The notes: a model not told the origin generated them from the letters alone. Shown: positions 47,683 through 59,707, counted from the stretch's first letter. The stretch is DNA of 64,000 nucleotides from Schistosoma haematobium (GCF_000699445.3 NC_067198.1:5614801-5678800); one strand, 5' to 3'. Numbers and translations: made by a program.

Positions 47683-48432
47683 CTATGATCACCACAACAA
47701 GAAGATTGCGTACCAGAACAGGCTAAAACTCCAAGTAAACCAGGAATCAGAAGGCAATTGAAGGTTGTAGCAAGATATATTCGTTGGCAATCTCGTGGTA
47801 TCGAAATAATGCCGAGATCATGCCAAAGGAGTACAAGTGGAACTGTTGTGGCATTGGACCATAACCACACAACTCTCAAAGCTGAACACGAGACTACTCG
47901 GAAAATAAATATTCAATATTTAACGCGGATAAATACCTAACGATGGAAAAGGCGGCAACAATGAGTTGAATTAATTGGAATTGATCAGATGGCATGGCTC
48001 GGTCATACAGGCGTGGTCCCTGCGGAATATTACCTTATATCTTTTATCCATATTAAATATATCGTCCTTTCTCTAGCCTAAGCTTGTACTCCATCATGTA
48101 TTGGTGATTGTTACGATACAGTGAATTGGTGTAGACGATGGTATGATTTCCAAGTAAGATCTTATAGATTAGGCAGTTATATCATGACAAATCTACAATT
48201 TTAGGACTAGGTCTATTATTAGAGAAGTACTGATATCATAGTAGACTATGATTCTACAGAACTACTGAGCAAACGTAAGTTCGTGAAAGGTCACGAGCTA
48301 CGGGAGAATGTATGTGTTTTGGTACAGTTAAACAAGCAAATGCGATTAAAACAATCACTGGTACAATTAATTATAATAATAACTGTTTCCATTACACCAA
48401 TCGCGTTCTCTTGATAAAAGTAGGTCACTACA
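47683..48432 (+). repeat. dispersed repeat N, interrupted
   Basis: Both ends match 32334-32637. The middle (about 47840-48262) is extra sequence not found in the other copy, so either this copy is interrupted or the other is internally deleted. Confidence 0.6.
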
Positions 48433-48519
48433 GGCGCATGACTGAAGAGATGAAATCATATCGACTAAGTGCTGAAATGGTGTAACAATGTACAGATTTC
48501 AGCTTTCTTATTCATACTA

Positions 48520-49308
48520 TTTCTGGATAAACTCCTTGCGGTTGTAGTGTTTCGTGCGACCCGTAAAATTCGATTTCGACAAAATTCGTCGTCGCAGCAT
48601 AGCTATCCCTCATATGGTAAGTCCGCTCAATTTTCCAAAATTGACGTTAAGATCCTACTAAATGCACCTACTAAGCTATCTCTATTCTGTATTTCAGGTA
48701 ATCGATGAAGACAAGTCACATCATGTACATTTGCTGTGTATTGCCGTACTACTCTAGTTTTTTAACTGTTATATGTCTTTTCAAAATGAAGACGTTTTAT
48801 CATATTCAGTAAATACGTACCGATTTACTATGAAGGCAATCAGGAGGGTCGTGACGTGTTTAACGCGAATGTAGTCGTATGCTCACTAAGAAGCTAAGCG
48901 AGCGTGTAGACCGGTATACTGTACCGTATAAAGTGTGCTCATGTTACCAGTATTCCAGCAGTCTATGAAAGACATTGTTCGCAAGTATCAAGGCGGCCTA
49001 CTTAAATATCTGGGCCAACTGATCCTGCCATCTAGAAATTCCAATAAGTTATCTGTATCCTTGGTTGTCTTAACAGATCATTATGCCCATTAATCTCATT
49101 ACCTATTCAGGTACGTTTGTGAAAAGTTTACGACATTTTGCTATACAAGTTCCAGTGATGTACAATCGCAGATATAATGATGGCTGGCGGTGTGCATTGA
49201 AACGAATGAACATTAATCAGATGTCGACTTCTGAAATGCTAATATCTAACTGCCGATCACTCAATATTTATCGTTCATATCGATCAAAAAAAGCGGAAAC
49301 TCGCTGAA
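48520..49308 (+). other. possible unrecognised gene fragment
   Basis: Open stretches with splice-like edges occur here. 48548-48618 reads FVRPVKFDFDKIRRRSIAIP before GTAAGT at 48619; an acceptor TATTTCAG precedes GTAATCGATG at 48698; 48958-49058 reads KDIVRKYQGGLLKYLGQLIL; 49080-49308 ends in an Arg/Ser/Lys-rich tail, YRSYRSKKAETR, and a stop. I could not make one phase-consistent model, and no family is recognised. Confidence 0.25.
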
Positions 49309-51662
49309 GTACTGTGTGTTGTGAATTCTATATTGTACCAAATATATAATTTTGAATAAGAATAATAATAGATAAACAAATAAATAAGGTATACAAGAGC
49401 GGAACCGTGCTCCAGATTTACGGATTTATTCAGTAATTATCTCATAGTCAATGGAATATTAAACAAACATTTACACCAGATTTCCATTTACAACTTTCAT
49501 ATTGATGTTAAATTATTGTCCATGTTATTTCTTTAAACTACAGTATAAAGAAGTAACTCATAATTAGTGGAAGTGGTTGTGAGGCTAGAACTAACGTCCA
49601 GACTGATTTTTAGAAACTTTGGAGAAAGTGCCATAATTGTGACGATGAAACACCTTACAAGAAGATCCGTCAGGAGTCGCTAATGTTCTATTTTAAATAA
49701 ACGAATAGGTTTGGTTTTAGTCAAAAATGTGGAATAAGTCAATGTAAAAATTGTCATTTACCAGCATGTTCATGAATATTGATCAAAGGTTAGGCCAACT
49801 ATTACGACCTGTGCAAAGCATAGTATGTGCTTAATATTGCAGTGTACAGCGTTTATCCTTTTGCTTCCATTTATGTATTCTAACTCACTTGCATTTCGTT
49901 TTAAGGGAAGACATACATGGATAGTGTTAAAATTTTTCAATGTTTATCAACAGCCAGCTGTATTTAATTAAGACGTAGAACACTTCTCTTCTAGGACTGT
50001 ACACTGCTGCTTTCCAGGAAGGTAACAATACAGCCACTTGTTCATCTAACTGTCGATGTTAACGCTGGGGAAATTGTTTAATAGCAAGTGTCTCGAAATA
50101 TGGTCAGAGCCAAATGCACAGTCTACAAACGCATACCCAACATCCTTGCCACGCTTTTTAATTGAACACTATTTTATAGTGTACTACAACAGAAACGTCT
50201 AAGCTAGTTTTTTCTATTTGTGAACAAACTGATTTGCATCAATATATTCATTAAAAACACGCTGATATGGGAGTTGCTATAGTTTCTCTGTCGTTTCTGG
50301 TAAAGACTAAGTTATTACAACAGGTTTATATCACTATTGTCTTACGTTTAATTTATAAACGAAATCAATCAATGATGTGTTTGGAAGAGGGGAAATATAA
50401 TAAAGATGATATATCATCATCATATCCTTCTGATATTTCATCTACTGCACAATTTCTAAGCTCCCAACTTCAGCTTCTAGGAGCTAGTTACACTGTAATG
50501 CATACACAGTCTCACACATTGTTCTCTGGTTTCAACGACAAAACACACTAACGGAAATGAAATATTTGGCAACCCGAATAATTAAACTGATGTCCTACAT
50601 TGCTTCATTGAAACACTTTGATTACATCAATTGAACCAAGTGCACTAAACTAAAAAGGTGTCATGGTTATTGTTTCATTCGTGAGACATTTGTTGGAAAA
50701 TAGTTGACTATAGATAATTAGGCCCACAAACCTCAAGAAACAAACTATAGGCCAGTAAGACCAACATAACAAAGGAAAAACGATAGTTTCGAGACCGAAG
50801 ACAAGAGTCACTTATGTGTCAAAACATAGTTTACAGCACAAAAAACCTTTTTTAATAACAGCATTGCCTGACGGTTTACTTCTTAAACAATCACGACCTT
50901 TGCTAAAATTTCCATGACTTAGGATATTATTCCATCAGGTGATGCATGTCCAACGAAACAAAGTCTGTATTGGTAAATAAAACTTACAGCCATAGCAAAG
51001 TTAACAGAACATTCTAGTTTTTAATAGCAATTATATCATAATATGACAAATTCATTGGCTACGTGGGTGAAAACATGGCCGTTATTCTGGCCTGCATTAT
51101 GACAACGTTGAGTATATATCCACCCATCTAAAGACAAAACAGGAGGGCATGAAAAGCTAAAAAAATGAACAAAATATGTACCGTATATGGGTTTGCCCAC
51201 CGAGTCACCAACTCACAGGGCCTACTACTGGGTGGCGCGGCGTCAAATGACACATTCAAGGAAAAACTCGACACACAGAAGCTTAGTGGAAAAAATATTA
51301 AACGATATAGATTTCCTTCAATATTACACATAGCTTAGTTTGAAGGAAGTTCGAACGCCGACGGCAAGTTAGAATTAAAGTTTAATTTTGACGTAAAACA
51401 TTGTGAATAAATGGTATAATCACTAAAATTCCTCAGATATAGTGGTGAGCTTAAATGTAATAGTTTGCTAGTGTAATTTTAACACAACCAGAAAGATTAA
51501 TATTAAGGCCTTCTAACTGTACCGCAGAGGCAAGGAGTGAATGCAAAAAAGAGAATTCCTTCGCAACTATTGGAAATATTTTTTACATATTATACCTTAG
51601 GATTTTCAACATCTTCAAAGCTGTGCGCTACGCCGCCTCATTCGAATTTTCGTTCGTCAAAG
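49309..51662. other. intergenic, 5' flank of the PITP gene
   Basis: No confident repeat or exon. An open stretch at 50267-50551 has no protein features I can support. The PITP promoter should lie in the last few hundred bases, but no clear TATA box or other motif was identified. Confidence 0.35.
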
Positions 51663-51679
51663 ATGATTGTTAAAGAGTA
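51663..51679 (+). CDS. class I PI transfer protein, exon 1 (start)
   Basis: ATG at 51663 opens MIVKE plus the first two bases of a Tyr codon, then donor GTGAGT. PITP alpha starts with a very similar six residues before its RVILP segment, so a 17-nt coding exon is expected. The start is chosen on that match and on exact splice phase. This exon would be missed by ORF scans. Confidence 0.85.
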
Positions 51680-51754
51680 GTGAGTTCTTTCTTTAGTTGT
51701 TTCTTTAGTTGTATGACATTTCTGACAATCGCACATTATTTACTCTTATAATAG

Positions 51755-52073
51755 TCGTGTAATTTTACCTATGACAGTTGAAGAATATCAAGTTGGTCAA
51801 CTGTATTCCGTTGCTGAAGCTTCCAAAGGAGAGACAGGTGGTGGTGATGGCGTGCAAATATTGGTCAACGAGCCGTTCGATCAAACAACGTATAAGCCTG
51901 ATCGCCCTTTATTAAAAGGAGACCCAAGGTTCAGCACTGGGCAATACACCCATAAATACTACCATCTTGCGCACAAGGTACCAGGGTTTGTTCGTGTTAT
52001 CGCTCCTGAAAGTGCATTCGTTTTCAACGAATATGCGTGGAATGCTTATCCCTACTGTCGAACTGTTATCACA
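51755..52073 (+). CDS. class I PI transfer protein, exon 2
   Basis: PITPs carry one phosphatidylinositol or phosphatidylcholine molecule between membranes. Residues 6-112 are coded here after a 75-bp intron (51680-51754). [17 protein letters not shown] and [15 protein letters not shown] are hallmark segments of the PITP alpha/beta fold. The lipid-headgroup residues corresponding to human Thr59, Lys61 and Asn90 and the conserved Cys95 fall at Thr71, Lys73, Asn102 and Cys107. The shift of 12 is due to an insertion after NEPF ([20 protein letters not shown]) absent from vertebrate PITPs. Expected to be cytosolic and membrane-shuttling. Donor GTGAGT at 52074. Confidence 0.95.
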
Positions 52074-52109
52074 GTGAGTAGTTTACTTCAAATGCTATAA
52101 AATCCGCAG

Positions 52110-52184
52110 AATAATTACATGATGGAGAAGTTTAGTGTAACAATTGAATCTCTTCACGTGGACTCCTTAGTAAATATAGAAAAT
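52110..52184 (+). CDS. class I PI transfer protein, exon 3
   Basis: It follows an intron of only 36 bp (52074-52109, GTGAGT...CCGCAG). It codes NNYMMEKFSVTIESLHVDSL plus VNIEN, residues 113-137, aligning with the NEYM...F.IKIETWH region of PITP alpha. Donor GTAAGT at 52185. Phase 0 on both sides. Confidence 0.92.
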
Positions 52185-52549
52185 GTAAGTTTACAGTGTG
52201 TATTTCTCAGCTTTTTTTAGTGGGTTGTCCAACCCGAAACGATATTCTATAACTTCTATTTTCCTATGATCGACTCATCATACCCCAGTGTGTAATGAAA
52301 ACTGATTGACAGTTTCAAACAATATTTCCCTTCCCACACACTTGTGTTTGCTGGGCTGTTTTCCCTTTCTACTACGGACATTTAAGTTTGGCAATACTTG
52401 AATCTTCACTTTAATGCTCAACCATTATTATTGGTAACTACTATTATTACTATACTAACAGTGGCTTGCAATGTATAACCGTCTAGATAAAAGCTGTTGA
52501 GCCAATTTTCCCCTTAATGTCAGAATCAATGATAAAAAAACCTTTCAGG

Positions 52550-52830
52550 CAAGACTATTTTATGGACTAACCGATTAAATTATGGATAGGTCTTGAATTT
52601 CGGCGCGAGATTCATCCATCCATATATTTAAATAGCATTTTGGCATTATAGCTGATATCAGTTCGTCATGGAATTCTCTAATTCAATTTTTAACCTTAAA
52701 TTCTACCTCTAAATCCTAATTACTCATACCAATTCATAACTCTCGCTTGATACTGGTAAATAGGTGAGTTGTTTCAAGGTCGCTTTAGTATCACCTAATG
52801 ATCCTCCACAATTTATGGTTTTACCGCTCT
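52550..52830 (+). mobile_element. MITE-like element, diverged
   Basis: The left TIR (AAGACTATTTTATGGACTAA) and right TIR (CCACAATTTATGGTTTTACC) are both decayed. The interior order is that of the family (CGGCGCGAGATTCATCC, TTATAGCTGATATCAGTTCG). Confidence 0.75.
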
Positions 52831-53655
52831 GCATTGTTTTTATTCTATCTTTCCATCAAGGCCACTCTTTACTTCTTAAGCTTCTAAAACTTATCACCAT
52901 CACTAGTGGGGTTTCAATCATTTACCAATGAATATAAATATGTATATGGCTTTGGTAATAATCTCCGTTGTTTCACCTCTGCTAAGTTACATGTTATTAA
53001 GAACACTGCAAACTAATTTTCAAATCGTATTCTACTGACTTTACTCGACTATGTCTTGCATGTTAATGAAGAGCTTTTGACACCTTACAGTATTCATTGG
53101 GTGCAGATCGCAGTTAGTCCGAAATACCATCCGTGCTGAATGTTTCATTAGTATTTTAGTAAAAGTGTCATAAACGTTCACAAGTAGCATAGATATTCAG
53201 TGAAATTTATCTTTATCTAAGCTAACTTCACTGTATAGACATTGGATTTTATTGGTTTTTGTTTGGACTGGTAAATTAAGATACCTTGTCATATTACGTT
53301 GCCCGCGCTTTTACTATTTGATTGAACTCAGTGTTGTGAAATTCTGTAAAACTATTTCCAAACTAATTTGGTCACCTCCCCTATTCTGTGCGACGTATGT
53401 ACCAGTATTGTGCAAAAATTATATGCAGTTTACATGATTATTAAATGAACAGGTTTTTGTGAAGATGTAATTACGTAAACCGGTTTTTATTGTGTTCGAA
53501 GTCAAGAATGTTCTGTGTATCTGTATTAACACTATGAAGCTCGTATATAGTGAATTCATGTCTCTAGACAGGGAATTCGGACAAGTAAATATATCAGCGT
53601 AAACTGTAGACAAATTTCCACTAAGTTCATTTACCGCATTTCTCAACTGGAAGAC

Positions 53656-53932
53656 GTGACAAGATTATGATTTATGAACGAACCAATGAGATCTTGGATT
53701 TCGGCGCAAAATTCTTCATCTGTTTGGCTAAATAGCGTTTTGGCATTTTAGCTGATGTCATTTCGTGATGAAAACCCTAAATCTAATTCCTAACCCTAAC
53801 CATCAACTTTAAATCATAGTTCTAATTCCTCACATCTGTTTATAACCTTGATTTAGCCCTAATATGTAAGTAGACGTTCTCAAGGCCACTTTAGCATCGC
53901 TCAAAGATTGTCCATAAATTATAATCTCACCG
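53656..53932 (+). mobile_element. MITE-like element, both TIRs
   Basis: The left end GTGACAAGATTATGATTTAT is diverged. The right end TCCATAAATTATAATCTCAC is well kept. The interior is close to 37731-38019 (AACCCTAAATCTAATTCC). Confidence 0.8.
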
Positions 53933-54193
53933 AAGATATTTGTTGTTTTAATACTCTTGAAGTTCAGCGAAACTATTAGATCTTGCATTATTATTATTGT
54001 TAACTCGTCAATCATCACTTCAATTCATTATGTGACACTAATGCTTTTAATCGTGTTAGTCATAATGATTGGAGCTAGCATTATTTTTGATAACCAAAGT
54101 TAAAATTTCTCAGAAATAACTTTTGTGATATTTTTAGTACCATGGTGACGTATTGGATACATTAATTTCCATATATATGTTTTCGGTTGTTAG

Positions 54194-54355
54194 GCTCATC
54201 AGTTAAGTCCGGAAAAATGGGCGGAAGTTGAAGTGATCTACATAGATATTGGTGATATTTCTCAGGCAGACAAAGATTATAACCCTAATGAAGATCCTAC
54301 AACTTTTCGCTCTGAAAAGACTGGTCGTGGGCCCTTAAAACCGAAATGGTGGGAG
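54194..54355 (+). CDS. class I PI transfer protein, exon 4
   Basis: Acceptor TTGTTAG, donor GTAATT; 54 codons, residues 138-191, phase 0. LSPEKWAEVEVIYIDIGDIS and RSEKTGRGPLKPKWWE match the class I region around the regulatory loop. The Ser of FRSEKTGRGPL is at the position of human Ser166, a described PKC site. Confidence 0.93.
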
Positions 54356-55656
54356 GTAATTTATCTGTAGAATCTTTCTGTTACTTTGTGGATATGTGTA
54401 TACATATGTAGCTGTGATTGTTCAAAAACTGTGTTTTACATTATCCGCTTTTATTTTTTTTGATCACTTTCTACGTTGATTTCATTTATGTAATGCACAG
54501 GCTGTGATGATGTGTTGAGTCCCAGTTGTTATATCTAGGTGAGATTTCTGACTATTTCATTCTGTAAAGACGTGGAGAGACGATGCTAAGATTACCAGTT
54601 ATCTTGTATTGCTGTAAGTCATTTAATCATATCTCCTTCCATAAAGACATTCATTTTACAACCAATTTGTAGTTGATACAATTCTATTTGTTAACTTAGT
54701 AACCTGGCACACAGGTTCATGTGATCTGATTTGGGCTACATTTGTTGTGTAAGTGCTGGTGACACGATTACCTAACAGCTCAAGCTAAGTTCAGATCCCC
54801 GACTTATCAGTCAGTTTTAACAGAATGAGGATATGTAGTTGTTCTATCGAAGCTTACTAATAAGATTAGTTGCCTTATATTTAGTAATTAACGGATAGGT
54901 ACTTTAATCACTAAACTGCTGCGCTGTGTTATAGCTGATGAGATAAGTTTTGTAACTATTTTTAGTTTATCTTACAATTTGTTTTACTTCATCAGCATCC
55001 ATCTGAAAAAATATTTACTGAAGAAATTATGGTCGCATAATGTCCGGTCAAACTTTAGTTGAAGGCTCCACTTTCTATTAAGATCAAAACAGTGCATTCT
55101 TTTTCCTTAGTGGTGTAGACCAACTTACTCAAGCTAATTCATCTAGGATAGTAATCATTTGTGAATTGCTTTATTTCAATCAGAATAATGTTGCATAACA
55201 ATCGTAAATAATAGGAATCAAAGCCTACTAGCTAAGTTTATGTGTCTGGTAGCTAGCTAGGGAGAACGATACTAACCAGTTACTCAAATTGAAGGCGAGT
55301 TTGAGATATGAGACTTGTTGATTAAAAACCTAGTGCTGTAAACATTAACCAACCGCTCCATTTTTAGGTCTGTATTTGTGTAATAATGTGTCTCTCATTG
55401 TTCTTACTTTGAAACTAAAATATTGTAAACTACAGTAAACCTTATAATCTTACTTTTTGGTATCATTTGGTTTGTTGTAAAATAATCATCCAAGTTTATG
55501 TTGTACACATACTAAGCGAAATCATTGGTTGGAAACTTTGAATGGCATCACTCTGAATCATTTTTCATCTTTTAGATCTTATGTTCTACTGTCCCTTCAT
55601 ATATACCTTTCCACTCTATCGTTTCAAGCTATATTCTCTAGTGTTCAGTTATTCTC

Positions 55657-55785
55657 ACTTTATTTATTTATTTGAACATATGAATATTGGTACAAAAGAT
55701 CATCAAATACATGTGCACCACACAAGTCACTTGATTTGTGCGTGGGCTGTGATACTGTCTGGGTGCCCAGACTGAAGCATTTTGG
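55657..55785 (-). mobile_element. retroposon R, 3' end only
   Basis: The tail and about 110 bp of R (sense minus): TTGGTACAAAAGATCATCAA and GGGTGCCCAGACTGAA; 5'-truncated. Confidence 0.75.
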
Positions 55786-55940
55786 TTACTAATAAATTAT
55801 TTCCACCTGTTTTACACAATCCATCGGATCATATTCTTCTCATCGTGACAATGTGATATGACAACTTTGTCAAGCTCTACCTTGATATTTCCTGGTATTA
55901 TTGACATACCATTTATGTCAATAATACTATACCATTTATC

Positions 55941-56506
55941 CCGACCGTTGTTGCTACCTTGACGTGGTGGTCGGGCTTGCTTCTCGTGATGAACCAATCG
56001 AGCTGTACTGGCTGGAACAACCGTTCCTCAAGGTCCTACCATGCCAGACAGGTCGGTTGAAGAACGGTAAGGCTAAAAGCGGCAAACCCAAGGTCCGAAG
56101 GCGAAGTCGTACTGCTGACTGTACAGAGGTGTGACAGCAGTAAGGTGTTTCCTTCAGACAGCCAGCATAACAGCAATGCTGCCTTCCTCCAAGGAGGGGT
56201 AGGGTTAGAAAACATCGACCCTAAATTGCACACCTCACCTTATCCCACGGATATCTGTCTCCGGCGTTAAGGTCCCAACAAATACGGAGCTAACACGAAG
56301 ATTACTCATAAATAGGTCGTGTGTGACTGACCTCAAGCAGTTGTCCCTTGGGCACTGTGATCACGCTCTCAGGTCACTAAGACCACCCACAACTCAATTT
56401 CCTTTTCAATGTACCTTTAGAAGAACTCTTCCATGGTGTGGGCAACCGGGAAGTGATAACCACCCTCGTACTTCTAACAGAACTCAAGACCGACTGATTG
56501 ACTGAC
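55941..56506 (+). mobile_element. retroposon Q, copy 2, with 12-bp target duplication
   Basis: 566 bp bounded by ATACCATTTATC at 55929-55940 and again at 56507-56518. It begins CCGACCGTTGTTGC and ends GACTGATTGACTGAC, a tail close to the (CTGA)n tail of the RTE-like LINE here. It shares its whole body with 4036-4580. No ORF is preserved in both copies. Confidence 0.85.
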
Positions 56507-56887
56507 ATACCATTTATCGTCATAGATTTTGTCAATAACTTCTTTTCACTTACTACAAAATATCCACTTATGGTAATGTTTCATATGTATATTGTTTTCT
56601 AAACATACTTTTAAAAATAAATTAAACTTTTTCAATTGTTTTTTTAAAGCTAATCTTTATTTGTTATTGTATAGTTATTTATCTTTGAACTATCCATTCT
56701 ACTATAACAATAATGATTATTATTATTAATTACTATCATTTCAATATGTTCATTCTTGTTCATTTATATTGTTTCCTCTGTCTCTTATTGTCAAATCCTG
56801 TTGTGTTTCAACCTTAATAGGTCAAAATATGAAAAAAAACGAGGTCATACACATTTGTATATTTCAATATGTATCAAGTTCTCACTA

Positions 56888-56942
56888 TTATTGTTATTAT
56901 TATTATTATTATTACTATTATTATTGTTATTATTATTATTCA
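56888..56942. repeat. (TTA)n microsatellite
   Basis: About 18 units of TTA with TTG/CTA variants, within the PITP intron. The poly-Leu and poly-Tyr frames over it are artefacts. Confidence 0.9.
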
Positions 56943-57299
56943 CTTATATATTTTCACCCTGGATGGACATGATAACGGTGGTATATTTCCTTTCTAAATA
57001 AACTTTTATCATAAATTAGGTGACTTAAACTACTTTTCAAAAAGTGGTAATCGTATGCTTAAATCAATTAGTTACAGTTCTACTTTAAGATAGTAACCTG
57101 TTTGTCTTTACACATATGTATAACTTTCTTTGAGTTGTATTATGATAGGTTTCTTAGGCTTATAGAATGCATAGTTTGATGCAAATCAAATAACAGATAG
57201 CCTTGACTAGGACGTTATGAAGTGATGTCATCGATATATGTCGTATCTCCTCGATCTTCTCTTGAGTTTCTTATCCAGTGTTGAATGTTGAGGTAACTT

Positions 57300-57480
57300 T
57301 TTTTCAAGTGGCCAAACTAAAATTTGACACCAATCCATGAAATCACTAACTGTTCGACTTAGTTATGAGTCTGAGATCCATGTGATGTGACCACGATCAT
57401 TGGTTGGAGACTTTCGATGAGATAAATCAGAATCGGTCACAGTGGTACAGATCCACTCCTAAGTCATAGGTCTCAACATT
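57300..57480 (+). mobile_element. LINE 3'-end fragment, decayed
   Basis: The stretch CATTGGTTGGAGACTTTCGA followed by AATCAGAATCGGTCACAGTGG corresponds to the NQWLETLGDMAQNRSQW coding segment of the RTE-like LINE. Confidence 0.6.
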
Positions 57481-58197
57481 ATTTTGTACTTCTTATTATT
57501 TCTTTCATCTTAAACTATATTCTACAATGTTGGATCATTCTCATTTTCACTGATACTATTATTATTTCAGCTATCCATCTTGTCAGTTTTATCTGGCTAC
57601 ACCAATATGGTATGAAAACTTGAGCTAAATTTCGGAGTATTCCATCACTCTCAGACGAAATGATCACATTGCTATTCATGCGGAGATTAGGGATCGTGTG
57701 ATCAAACAGTGACAATAATTCAATTAGTGTCACCATCTTTAAAGGCCGGATTCATTGGCTTGAGCATGTTTTATGAATATCGTTCGAGCAACTTCCATAT
57801 CTTGCATTTTATTGCCGACGCTGATACTGGTTGAAAAAGAGAAGTGTTTAGTTTATAACATAGACCCGAGCTACCAAACAAAGTTGTATAGAGCCGGTAT
57901 TTGTCGGTCTCTATTTAATGTCAAACAGATAACACAACTCACTGGCTTAATGTGTTACCAGACATGACTCAAAGCATAAACCACTGGTCATCCTGTTGTA
58001 ATTTTTGTTGACTTTCTTTTAAAAGTGAAAAAAGGAATGTTTCTAATTGTATTTTTTATACGTGATCTGCTTATCCCATTATTCACTGCTCTTGTTCACT
58101 CATATTTACAATTTATTGTTTTTTTATCGTCACCTTTCTTTATGACCCCGCAGTCCCACGTTCTTATTCTGTATCGCATATTTATTTCGGTTCTCCT

Positions 58198-58328
58198 TTG
58201 TACCTGCTTCGGTTTGGGCACCCGGGCAGTATCACAGCCCTCACACATATCAAATGATATTTGTGTGGCGCATATGTATTTGGTGCCTCCTTGTACCAAT
58301 ATCTATGTGTTAAAATAAATAAATAAAT
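58198..58328 (+). mobile_element. retroposon R, 3' end only, sense +
   Basis: GGTTTGGGCACCCGGGCAGT to TTGTACCAATATCTATGTG and an AAATAAATAAAT tail; 5'-truncated. Confidence 0.8.
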
Positions 58329-58843
58329 CTCCTTTGTACCGATATTAATGTATTTTAATAAAACAAATAATTAGCTAACAGTATCAAAAGTGAGGAAAGT
58401 TACACACTAAAGATATTGTTTACTTGATAATATTTAGGACTATTCTCTATTTATCACCGAAAGCTTAAACATCACCAACTATCATGCCACTGCGTGATGT
58501 TAAGATTGCCTTGTACTAACTACTAATGACTAGACTAGAAACACTTTTGTATATGAATAATAAAGTGGGGTCATGTGATTTTTTTTCCTGAATGTTCTTC
58601 AACAACTATAAGGTTTGATTGAGTTACCTAAATTCTTAATTTTTAACTAACTTAATTATCAAATAGTATTTTGGATAAAGTATACAGTGCTATCGAATTT
58701 CTGGCTGGCTAGAAAGTATGAAGCTAACCATCATTTTATTATATAACATTAGTTTACTCAAATAAAAACCAATCGGTTTGTTTTTTCATTTAATGACCTG
58801 TCAAATTCTGTCTAGATGTCTTTATTTTACTCTTCATTTACAG

Positions 58844-58942
58844 AATGGTTACAAAGGACCGATTATGTGTGCATACAAACTTGTTTCATGTGAATTCAAA
58901 ATGTGGGGAATGCAAGGACGTATAGAGAAAATGATTCAACGG
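58844..58942 (+). CDS. class I PI transfer protein, exon 5
   Basis: Acceptor TCATTTACAG, donor GTATGC; 33 codons, residues 192-224, phase 0. PIMCAYKLVSCEFKMWGMQG and RIEKMIQR match the class I segment PYMCAYKLVTVKFKWWGLQ. Human PITP has two adjacent Trp that insert into membranes; here the first is Met211 and the second Trp212 is kept. The final exon or exons (about 45 residues) were not found to the window end. Confidence 0.93.
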
Positions 58943-59404
58943 GTATGCTGGATCTTTTGTTTACCTATAATTTTAATTACTTCTATAAATTATTATTTCC
59001 ATATATGTAAATCTAACTTATCGATAACATAGTATTTTGGAGTGATATGCATATCGGTACAACATATGAGCTTTCTTCATTCCTGTATGTTAATATTCGA
59101 TCATTCGATTTAGGACATGGTTATTTAAAACTATTTTATTATTTTACTGTCTAGTATTCCTTGGCCCCTGTACTTAACTTTTATGAAGATAGAGTAGTTA
59201 AAATATATTAGAGTTTATATAGGATTTACATGGAAATTTCCTAGCATCACGACAATCCATCCATACTGTTTGATTGAAAATAGACTAATGAACGCATTCT
59301 GATTTAAGCCTGACCTGGACCTGTCGTACTAACAGAAATAAAATGTAGTTTAATGTAACTCATTTAACAAGTATAGGATTCAAGCCGCCATAGTTATTTA
59401 GCTG

Positions 59405-59668
59405 ATCTGCCCTGAGGGGGTAGAAAACTCTGGTTCCAAACCAGTGGTGAACATGGGCTCCAGGATCCTGAAGGAACAAATAGCATATGAACCTCTTGTT
59501 GCTCACCGGCTACTATGGGACTGCATCTCGTAACTTTGCTCCACTGTCTTGTAGATCAGACCTCTAGATCAAAGGCTCGGGGTGTGGCTCCCTAAGAAGA
59601 CCATCTGCTGCGATTTGGGTGACCGGGTAATATTCCAGCTCTTAGACAAATCGAATGGCGAAGTGTAG

Positions 59669-59707
<39 letters not shown>

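Larger units (their letters stand above)
52185..54193 (+). other. PITP intron 3
   Basis: 2009 bp. It contains two MITE-like elements (52550-52830 and 53656-53932). No further exon is needed for protein continuity. Confidence 0.8.
54356..58843 (+). other. PITP intron 4
   Basis: 4488 bp, rich in repeats: R fragments (55657-55785, 58198-58328), a complete Q retroposon, a TTA microsatellite and a LINE fragment. No extra exon required. Confidence 0.75.

Noticed and set aside
50267..50551. 94-residue ORF with ATG
   Set aside because: It could be an exon, but I see no family features or neighbouring exons; left as unassigned.
51128..51331. 67-residue minus-strand ORF just upstream of PITP
   Set aside because: No features beyond a hydrophobic end; likely chance.
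56756..57001. Leu-rich or Tyr-rich open frames
   Set aside because: They are translations of the TTA microsatellite in a PITP intron, not a protein.
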